A stretch of DNA of 19,556 nt from contig CAMDDI010000024.1 of assembly GCA_945890905.1 (NCBI GenBank), positions 1 to 19,556 of the forward strand, read 5' to 3'. Below the pieces are notes generated by a model. It worked only from the letters and a program-made list of their open reading frames with translations. It was not told the DNA's origin and did no database searches. The position numbers were made by a program, and so were the translations under genes. Position 1 is the first letter of the stretch; every line of letters starts with the position of its first letter. This stretch comes from Bacteriovorax stolpii. GTDB lineage: Bacteria; Bdellovibrionota; Bacteriovoracia; Bacteriovoracales; Bacteriovoracaceae. Shown piece by piece: positions 13,913 to 19,556 of the stretch.

Positions 13913-14869
13913 ATGAACGAACAATACTTCTACGGTCACGGTAAACTTCTTCTCTCAGGGGAGTATTTTGTTATCGATGGCGCGAATGCTCTTGCTTTGC
14001 CGACCACTGTGGGACAAAGCATGAGAGTAAAATACCGCCCATCTTACCAGCCGACATTAAACTGGAAGAGTTATGATCACACGGGGAAACTTTGGTTTGA
14101 ATCTGACTATGAGTTCTGGCATTTTAATTCCATTAAGACCACCGAGCACCACAATGTCACTCAGAAAGGTGTGTCAGAGGTTCTAGCAGCGGCCCGGCTT
14201 CAGAACCCGCATTTCTTGCGTGATGATATGGACGTATTTGTTGAAACAAAAATTGAATTTCCCCTAGAGTGGGGATTGGGTTCTAGTTCTACGTTTATTT
14301 ATAATATTGCTCAATGGGCCTATGTGAGTCCTTTTGAACTCTTGAAAAAAACCATGGGTGGCTCCGGTTATGATATTGCCTGTGCTCAGGCCGCTGGGCC
14401 CATTCGCTTTCAGCGTGTGGAACATAAGCCTCAGTGGGAGTCTGTTGCATTTAACCCATCTTTTAAAGATCAGCTCTACTTCCTTTATCTCGGTCAAAAG
14501 CAAAGTTCGGCCAATGAGGTCATGAAGTACAATGATATGCACATTGAGAATAAGGCGGCCATTGTGAGTGAGATCTCTCAGCTCACCCGAGAAATGATGA
14601 GTGCCTCAGACTTAGTGACTTTTAGCAAAGTCATGGTCAATCATGAAAACATTATCGCGAGCGCACTGAAGTATGAAAAAGTAAAAGACTTATACTTCAA
14701 AGATTTCTGGGGAGAAGTAAAATCCCTTGGTGCTTGGGGTGGAGACTTCGCTTTAGTGGCGTCTGATCGTCCTCATCATGAAACCCGTGAATACTTTGAG
14801 GCCAGAGGCTTTACGACTTTGATTGCCTACAGTGAAATTGTACGCTCGGATGTTTCAGGACACAAATGA
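13913..14869 (+). CDS. GYDIA-family GHMP kinase, candidate phosphomevalonate kinase
   Basis: A 318-residue GHMP-superfamily kinase. GHGKLLLSGEYFVIDGANALALP (8-30) is the N-terminal motif, EWGLGSSSTF (119-128) the ATP loop, and GGSGYDIACAQA (149-160) the motif that names the GYDIA family seen mainly in Bacteroidota. GAWGGDFAL (273-281) matches the C-terminal glycine motif. Asp154 would be the catalytic base. The start ATG at 13913 has AAGGA 6 nt upstream and lies 7 bp after mvaA; the stop overlaps the decarboxylase start (ATGA). A separate mevalonate kinase gene is present in the operon, so this one most economically supplies the otherwise missing phosphomevalonate kinase activity. That is inference from context; the family's substrate is not, to my knowledge, established. 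Confidence 0.82.
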   Translation: MNEQYFYGHGKLLLSGEYFVIDGANALALPTTVGQSMRVKYRPSYQPTLNWKSYDHTGKLWFESDYEFWHFNSIKTTEHHNVTQKGVSEVLAAARLQNPHFLRDDMDVFVETKIEFPLEWGLGSSSTFIYNIAQWAYVSPFELLKKTMGGSGYDIACAQAAGPIRFQRVEHKPQWESVAFNPSFKDQLYFLYLGQKQSSANEVMKYNDMHIENKAAIVSEISQLTREMMSASDLVTFSKVMVNHENIIASALKYEKVKDLYFKDFWGEVKSLGAWGGDFALVASDRPHHETREYFEARGFTTLIAYSEIVRSDVSGHK

Positions 14870-15912
14870 GTTTGCTTGAACCTTTCCGTGATCTACCGGT
14901 AAAAACTTTTGAGACCACTTGGCGCTCTCCGGCCAATATCGCATTTGTAAAATATTGGGGAAAAAAAGGTCATCAGATTCCGGCCAATCCCTCACTTTCT
15001 CTGACTCTTAAAGAGTGTGTAACACAAACAAAAACCACATTTACTCCCTCTGAAAATTTGGAAGTGGAATTATTCTTAGGTGGTGATAGAAAAGATGCCT
15101 TTGGAGTGAAGATTAAAAATTATCTTCATTCATTAGAAGCTGAACTTCCTTTCATTAAAAATCTTCACGTGAAAATTGATACGTCTAATACCTTTCCTCA
15201 TGGAGCAGGTATTGCTTCTTCCGCTTCAGGACTTTCTGCTTTTGCCCTTTGTTTTACTGATTATCTGCATGCTCAATCTGGGCAAACAGATGAATCATTA
15301 TTTTTTAAGCGCGCAAGCTTCCTCTCTCGACTGGCCTCGGGCTCTGCATGCCGCTCAGTTTACGGGGGATTTGTCACTTGGGGAGAGTCTGAATTAGCAG
15401 ATTCCACAGATGAGTATGCTCATCCTTTCGAAGTTCATCCGGAGCTTAAATATTTACGTGACTCAGTATTAGTGATCAGTGCGGAAGAAAAAAATGTTTC
15501 ATCCCGGGCAGGACATGATCGCATGAAAGAGCACGCTTTTGCCCAGGCACGCTTTGTTCAGGCCAAGCAAAATTTCACTGACACTGTGGTGGCCCTCAAA
15601 ATGGGAGATATGGACCGGGTGGGGGAGATTCTAGAGAATGAGGCCCTGAGCCTTCATGCCATGATGATGACTTCTCCTGAATCTTTTACTCTACTTCGTC
15701 CCAATACCTTGGCCGCCATTGAGATGGTGCGAACATTTAGACGTGAAACTAATCTGCCTCTGTATTTTACTTTAGATGCTGGGCCTAATTTGCATCTCAT
15801 TTATCCAGAAGTTTTCAGATCAAAAATTCAAACTTTCATTCAGCATGAATTAACTCCTTTTGTAGTCCGCGTGATTGATGATGAGCGTGGAGAGGGACCA
15901 GTGAAATGCTAA
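14866..15912 (+). CDS. mvaD: diphosphomevalonate decarboxylase
   Basis: ATP-dependent conversion of mevalonate diphosphate to IPP. A 348-residue GHMP-fold protein. SPANIAFVKYWGKKG (21-35) with Lys29 and NPSLSLTL are the family's N-terminal mark. PHGAGIASSASGLSAFAL (111-128) is the phosphate loop. SRLASGSACRSVYGGF (154-169) holds the serine and arginine residues for phosphate and carboxylate binding. FTLDAGPNLH (301-310) carries the catalytic Asp304. The wording of these motifs (GSACRSVYGG, GIASSASG) resembles the Bacteroidota branch. It starts at ATG 14866, overlapping the upstream TGA, and overlaps mevalonate kinase by 7 nt at its end. A phosphomevalonate decarboxylase of the alternative pathway is the main rival assignment. 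Confidence 0.92.
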   Translation: MSLLEPFRDLPVKTFETTWRSPANIAFVKYWGKKGHQIPANPSLSLTLKECVTQTKTTFTPSENLEVELFLGGDRKDAFGVKIKNYLHSLEAELPFIKNLHVKIDTSNTFPHGAGIASSASGLSAFALCFTDYLHAQSGQTDESLFFKRASFLSRLASGSACRSVYGGFVTWGESELADSTDEYAHPFEVHPELKYLRDSVLVISAEEKNVSSRAGHDRMKEHAFAQARFVQAKQNFTDTVVALKMGDMDRVGEILENEALSLHAMMMTSPESFTLLRPNTLAAIEMVRTFRRETNLPLYFTLDAGPNLHLIYPEVFRSKIQTFIQHELTPFVVRVIDDERGEGPVKC

Positions 15913-16778
15913 AACATAAGTGTCCGCCCAAAGTATTACTTTTAGGTGAATACACTATTTTAAGTGGCTCCAAGGCCCTGGCCCTGCCTTATTGGGAACT
16001 TTCTGGTCAGTGGAACTTTGATAAAAAGGACACTGAAGATTATGAACTCTCACGGTCGAGTTTAAAATCTTTTCTCACTCATAACTCAGTTCAGTACATC
16101 GACAGTAAGCGCCTAGGTGACGATATCGAGCGTGGTCTTTGGTTTGATTCCAGTATTCCTCAAGGATATGGTCTAGGTAGTTCAGGTGCCCTCATTGCGG
16201 CGATATTTAATTTCTATTCTCACTCAAAGGGAAATCTTCTTGACGATAAAATCGCTCTCGGGCGATTGGAAGATTATTTCCACGGAGCAAGCTCAGGTCT
16301 TGATCCATTGGTGAGTCACATTCAAAAACCACTTCTGATTCATTCCTTCGATGAAGTTGAAGTTTTAAATCGTGATCTTAATTTGAATGGTTTTTTCCTA
16401 TTGAATACAAAGAAACCCCGTCAGACAGGCCCTCTAGTTAGTATCTACCAAGAAAAATTAAAGGATCCGCAGTTTAAGCAGGGCTGTGCTGAGGTACTTT
16501 CCAAAGAGGTGAATTTTGCCATTGAGGCGATCATGAAAAATGATTCAACTAATTTACACCACCATCTTTGGCATATTTCTAAATTTCAGTGGGAGTATTT
16601 TCCTGAAATGATTCCAACTCAATTGCGGGGCATCTGGACTAGAGGGCTTGAGAGTGGGGATTATATTCTTAAGCTATGCGGAGCAGGTGGCGGTGGATTT
16701 GTTTTAGGTCACAGTCAAAAATATTCACTCGAGGAGATGTCTTCCATCCTCCCCGAGCATTCATTACGTAAAATTTAG
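15906..16778 (+). CDS. mvk: mevalonate kinase
   Basis: Phosphorylates mevalonate at the 5-hydroxyl. It has 290 residues, slightly short for the family (300-330). CPPKVLLLGEYTILSGSKALALP (6-28) is the N-terminal motif with the Lys that helps catalysis. GYGLGSSGALIAAIF (87-101) is the ATP loop. LEDYFHGASSGLDPLVSH (121-138) contains Glu122 and catalytic Asp133. LCGAGGGGFVLG (258-269) closes the fold. NTKKPRQTGPLV is the mevalonate-kinase-type segment. The ATG at 15906 lies inside the end of mvaD with GAGAGGGA about 9 nt upstream. It is the last gene of the operon; its TAG shares bases with the TAA of the convergent gene. The pathway kinase pair could be assigned the other way round. Confidence 0.88.
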   Translation: MLKHKCPPKVLLLGEYTILSGSKALALPYWELSGQWNFDKKDTEDYELSRSSLKSFLTHNSVQYIDSKRLGDDIERGLWFDSSIPQGYGLGSSGALIAAIFNFYSHSKGNLLDDKIALGRLEDYFHGASSGLDPLVSHIQKPLLIHSFDEVEVLNRDLNLNGFFLLNTKKPRQTGPLVSIYQEKLKDPQFKQGCAEVLSKEVNFAIEAIMKNDSTNLHHHLWHISKFQWEYFPEMIPTQLRGIWTRGLESGDYILKLCGAGGGGFVLGHSQKYSLEEMSSILPEHSLRKI

Positions 16779-17641
16779 TGTTCTGTATGTGATGTCATTG
16801 CGACTTCATCACTCTTAACTAGTGAGAGCTTAACAGCATATGACATCGACTTGGCCGGCATGAAGGCAAATTCTTTTTCTTCTGGCTTTCTTGAGCGCCA
16901 GTCTTCAGAAATCATAGAAGCTTTAGCGATTTTTTTATCCATGACAATCCCTTGCTCAAATTGTGAGCGCAAAGATTCAAATAGACCAAGTTTTGATTGA
17001 ATTCTTTGAACGGGAGCAATTTCAAAAATTTGTTGGAGCATTGAACTGATAACTTCTGATCGTGAGTAGCTATCGTAAGTTGAAGTGATAAATCCAGATT
17101 TCTGAAGCATATCTTTAGCTATAGGCGCACCTGTGAGAACCCAAGATCGGGCAAATGAGGGATTCACCAGAGCAGAGAGCATGCTCATGCCACCAGCAGC
17201 AGGAACCACTCCGAAGCGGCCGTGATTAAAAGCAATCTTAGATTTCTCAGAACAGATACGGATGTCAGCACCTAAAGCGAATTCAGATGCAAGAGTATCG
17301 CAGCCCTCACCAAGATCTACGATAATGGTTTGCGGCAACTGCATCATTGCAAAAATAATTTTTTGCAATTTCATATTTGTTTTTTCAAGTGAAGTGGCGG
17401 TTAAACCTGAGAGTGCGTTTAATTCAAGTCCAGTTGAGAAGTGAGAAGTGCAAGAATCAATCACAATAGAATTGATTTCCACGCGAGTCGTACACCATGC
17501 AAAAAGGCTCTCTAATTCAAACAACATCTCAACTCGAAAAGCATTCTGATAATCTGGACGGTTCAACGTGACAAATAAAGTACGTGTAGTCTTTTCCAGA
17601 CGAGTGGAGAGAGTGGTGTAATTGAAGAGAGGAGTCTGCAT
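16775..17641 (-). CDS. enoyl-CoA hydratase/isomerase-fold protein, atypical active site
   Basis: A crotonase-fold protein of 288 residues. TLNRPDYQNAF and HFSTGLELNAL (about 68-78) give the first oxyanion strand. IVDLGEGCDTLASEFALGADIRI (about 108-130) corresponds to the second; the glutamate matching the first catalytic Glu of enoyl-CoA hydratase is kept (SEFALGAD), but the usual Gly-Gly of the oxyanion hole is Leu-Ala. FGVVPAAGGMSML follows, with His where the second catalytic Glu should be. The substrate and reaction are therefore uncertain; a true hydratase is unlikely. The ATG at 17641 has AAGGA 9 nt upstream. It is convergent with mevalonate kinase, with a 4-bp overlap of the stop codons. 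A beta-oxidation-type or mevalonate-linked CoA role is possible but not shown. Confidence 0.8.
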   Translation of the reverse strand: MQTPLFNYTTLSTRLEKTTRTLFVTLNRPDYQNAFRVEMLFELESLFAWCTTRVEINSIVIDSCTSHFSTGLELNALSGLTATSLEKTNMKLQKIIFAMMQLPQTIIVDLGEGCDTLASEFALGADIRICSEKSKIAFNHGRFGVVPAAGGMSMLSALVNPSFARSWVLTGAPIAKDMLQKSGFITSTYDSYSRSEVISSMLQQIFEIAPVQRIQSKLGLFESLRSQFEQGIVMDKKIAKASMISEDWRSRKPEEKEFAFMPAKSMSYAVKLSLVKSDEVAMTSHTEH

Positions 17642-17747
17642 CTGTCACCGTCCTTGGTTTCATTGCTGGGTTTATCTTATGGTTCTCTTCGCCTTTTCCG
17701 TGGCAAAGAATCCGTATCTCAATATTTTTTCAGATTTTGTATGTGAG

Positions 17748-17753
17748 TGTCAA
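17748..17753 (-). promoter_or_regulatory. candidate -35 element for the crotonase-fold gene
   Basis: A perfect TTGACA on the minus strand, 107 bp before the ATG, followed 18 nt later by AAAAAT (4 of 6). The leader would be long and no other element supports it. Confidence 0.25.
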
Positions 17754-17787
17754 AGGGGAAAATAAACTGGTCAGAATTGCTCGGGTA

Positions 17788-17804
17788 GGTTTTTAGTAAA
17801 AACC
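17788..17804 (-). terminator. weak hairpin after the membrane-protein gene
   Basis: GGTTTTT-AGT-AAAAACC (7-bp stem, 3-nt loop) lies 10 bp past the stop of the DUF2914-like gene. The arms are T- and A-rich and no T-run follows, so it is a poor intrinsic terminator at best. Confidence 0.25.
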
Positions 17805-17813
17805 ACAAGTTGG

Positions 17814-18908
17814 CTAAAAAGCGTCGGTTTTAAAGTCCCGTGGTGTTCGATCTGAGTCAGCTTCGATCTCAAAATTGATCCGTCCAACTTCCCGACCATC
17901 GGAAGTTTCCACCACTACCCGCCAATCACCCATGGCATAGGATTGTTTGGTTCCAAATCCTCGGAAACCTTCATCACGTCCACCCAAGATTGAAAGTCCA
18001 ATATTGTCATGAAGAGTCCAGCCGGTTTTGGGATCATCAAAGTACCACTTTAAGTAAACCTTATCTTCGAAGTTGCCTGGAGAAAAAATAGAAAGAAGGA
18101 CTGTGACCTTATCTCCTGGGCGAGCGAGATAATCTTGAGATCCATGCTGCCAAAATTTCCAAAAGGGGCGCTGATAGTGACCTAAGTATTTACCCTCAGT
18201 CTTAACTACGTCTCCATAATAGACACCGATTTTTTTTACTGCTACCGGAACTGGAGGAATCAGAGAAAAGTAATAACCCACTAAAAAGAAGATATGAACA
18301 CCAATGGCAGGATTCATCACATGTTTTTTGACGAGCTCATTATTGTCTTTAAAATTGATTCTTAAAATAAAGGCCATGACGGCGGCCGAAGTTAAAAAGC
18401 CCAGCCAAAAAGGAATTGCCCCTACGTGACCTATAAGAATGGGATAAAAAAATGAGAAGTAACTCAAGATACAGATGCTATACAGGATTACTCTCACTGG
18501 AAGACCAATTTTTTGGAACTGCGGGAATTCGTTGGCGAGCATAAGTCCTGATAAGAGCAAAATAAAAAGAATACTCGTGAAGGCCGAGGCAGAGGTGTAG
18601 TAAAAAATGGTGTAAACTGAAAGAAGTGATCCAAACAGAAAGTGAACTACTAGGTCGTGGTACTCCCAGAATTTTTTCCCGCGCTCAGATAAAGTAACTG
18701 AACCAATTTTAACTTTAATTTCGTACAGAAGAAGAGTCCCTAGAATACAGAGATAGATGGCCTGCTGGATGAGATTTAAAAGATCATCGATACGACCAAG
18801 AGTGAGTAAGTCAAAGACAAAGCCACCCACAAAAACGATGCTGGAGACCAGCACTTCGTTTTTGCGATAGTAATTAAGAAATTGGTTTTTGAGATCAGTG
18901 GCCTTCAA
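17814..18908 (-). CDS. multi-pass membrane protein with C-terminal DUF2914-like domain
   Basis: A 364-residue inner-membrane protein. Roughly residues 20-220 contain about seven hydrophobic segments (for example SSIVFVGGFVFDLL, AIYLCILGTLLLY, ILFILLLSGLMLA, FWLGFLTSAAVMAFIL, GVHIFFLVGYYFSL). Residues about 270-355 form a beta-rich domain with KWYFDDPKTGW, LSILGGRDEGFRGF and MGDWRVVVETSDGREVG, which reads as DUF2914. Function unknown. Translation starts at TTG 18908, 14 nt inside the end of the trxB reading frame, with GCAGAGAGA upstream, so it is likely coupled to trxB. A downstream start would lose part of the N-terminus; no in-frame ATG occurs before the first membrane segments. No regulator is visible. 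Confidence 0.78.
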   Translation of the reverse strand: MKATDLKNQFLNYYRKNEVLVSSIVFVGGFVFDLLTLGRIDDLLNLIQQAIYLCILGTLLLYEIKVKIGSVTLSERGKKFWEYHDLVVHFLFGSLLSVYTIFYYTSASAFTSILFILLLSGLMLANEFPQFQKIGLPVRVILYSICILSYFSFFYPILIGHVGAIPFWLGFLTSAAVMAFILRINFKDNNELVKKHVMNPAIGVHIFFLVGYYFSLIPPVPVAVKKIGVYYGDVVKTEGKYLGHYQRPFWKFWQHGSQDYLARPGDKVTVLLSIFSPGNFEDKVYLKWYFDDPKTGWTLHDNIGLSILGGRDEGFRGFGTKQSYAMGDWRVVVETSDGREVGRINFEIEADSDRTPRDFKTDAF

Positions 18909-19556
18909 GAAATCTCTCTGCCTTTATGGCGGCCTGACAGCCTGAGCCTGCAGCAGTGATTGCTTGACGATAGTAAGAATCCTGAACGTCTCCACAAGCA
19001 AATACACCAGCGATATTTGTTTCCGGACCGTTTTTAGTTTGGATAAAGCCATGATTATCTAGATCAAGTTGGCCTTTTAAAAATGAAGTATTCGGTGTGT
19101 GACCGATAGCATAGAAGAGACCGTCGGTAGCACGCTCTTGCTTGTTACCAGTCTTTAAGTTTTCCACCACGATGGCATTGACTCCAGCTTCGTTAGCTTT
19201 AATTTCCACAACAGCTGAATCCCAGAGAAATTCAATTTTTGGATTATTAATTGCCCGCTCTTGCATGGGTTTTGAGGCCCGTAGAGTATCTTTTCTGTGA
19301 ACAATATAAACTTTTTTAGCAAACTTGGTGATGAACGTAGCATCTTCCATGGCCGTATCACCGCCGCCTACCACGTGAACGATTTTGTCTCGGTAAAAGA
19401 ATCCATCACATGTGGCACAGGTAGAAACTCCACGACCAGTGAGTTCTTTTTCATTGGGAAGACCCAACCATTTTGCAGAAGCACCGGTTGAAATAATAAC
19501 GGTGTCGGCCTGATATTTTTCGCCGTTAGAAGCGGTCACAGTGAAGGGACGCTTTT
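18895..19556 (-). CDS. trxB: thioredoxin reductase, C-terminal part (N-terminus beyond the window)
   Basis: FAD- and NADPH-dependent reductase of thioredoxin. About 220 residues are present and the frame remains open to the window edge, so roughly the first third (the FAD-binding GxGxxG) is missing. ISTGASAKWLGLPNE and CATCDG hold the redox-active Cys-x-x-Cys. VVGGGDTAMEDA is the NADPH Rossmann loop and VHRKDTLRAS the NADPH 2'-phosphate site. YAIGHTPNT and GVFACGDVQDSYYRQAITAAGSGCQAA are the second FAD motif. All key residues visible are intact. It ends at 18895, 14 nt past the start of the membrane-protein gene. Confidence 0.95.
   Translation of the reverse strand, partial: KRPFTVTASNGEKYQADTVIISTGASAKWLGLPNEKELTGRGVSTCATCDGFFYRDKIVHVVGGGDTAMEDATFITKFAKKVYIVHRKDTLRASKPMQERAINNPKIEFLWDSAVVEIKANEAGVNAIVVENLKTGNKQERATDGLFYAIGHTPNTSFLKGQLDLDNHGFIQTKNGPETNIAGVFACGDVQDSYYRQAITAAGSGCQAAIKAERFLEGH

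Overview
The window looks like chromosomal DNA from a Gram-negative, moderately AT-rich bacterium. An outer-membrane barrel protein, three small lipoproteins with type II signal peptides, a near-consensus sigma-54 promoter and a full mevalonate-type isoprenoid operon fit a predatory-type deltaproteobacterial relative (Bdellovibrionota, Bacteriovorax-like). That placement is an inference from gene content and style and was not tested by a search.

Layout. (1) 1-4.9 kb: a NhaR-like LysR regulator (+), then a minus-strand run of an outer-membrane protein, two tiny lipoproteins (53 and 47 aa), biosynthetic arginine decarboxylase SpeA with a strong terminator, and a third tiny lipoprotein (47 aa) behind a sigma-54 promoter. 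The three lipoproteins are easy to miss because of their size, but each has a Shine-Dalgarno site and a lipobox. (2) 4.9-6.5 kb (-): a membrane-anchored, catalytically degenerate SGNH-like protein followed by a stand-alone cyclic-nucleotide-binding protein. (3) 6.5-8.9 kb (+): two translationally coupled U32-family proteins, the first with the full four-cysteine cluster and the second without it, probably a TrhP-type tRNA-modification pair. (4) 9.0-11.5 kb: an RlmL-type THUMP methyltransferase (-), divergent from a CBM9-like beta-sandwich protein that overlaps an RsmI-like SAM methyltransferase (+).

(5) 11.5-16.8 kb (+): the centrepiece, a tight mevalonate operon in the order type II IPP isomerase, class II HMG-CoA reductase, GYDIA-motif GHMP kinase, diphosphomevalonate decarboxylase, mevalonate kinase. 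Gaps are 0-7 nt or the genes overlap. Together these take HMG-CoA to IPP/DMAPP, provided the GYDIA kinase supplies the phosphomevalonate kinase step; no conventional phosphomevalonate kinase is present and HMG-CoA synthase is not in the window. (6) 16.8-19.56 kb (-): an enoyl-CoA hydratase-fold protein whose stop codon overlaps that of the mevalonate kinase gene, a multi-pass membrane protein with a C-terminal DUF2914-like domain, and the C-terminal part of thioredoxin reductase, which runs off the window end and overlaps the start of the membrane-protein gene.

No tRNA, rRNA, CRISPR array, insertion sequence or integrase was seen. After adding the small lipoproteins, no gap longer than about 300 bases remains.
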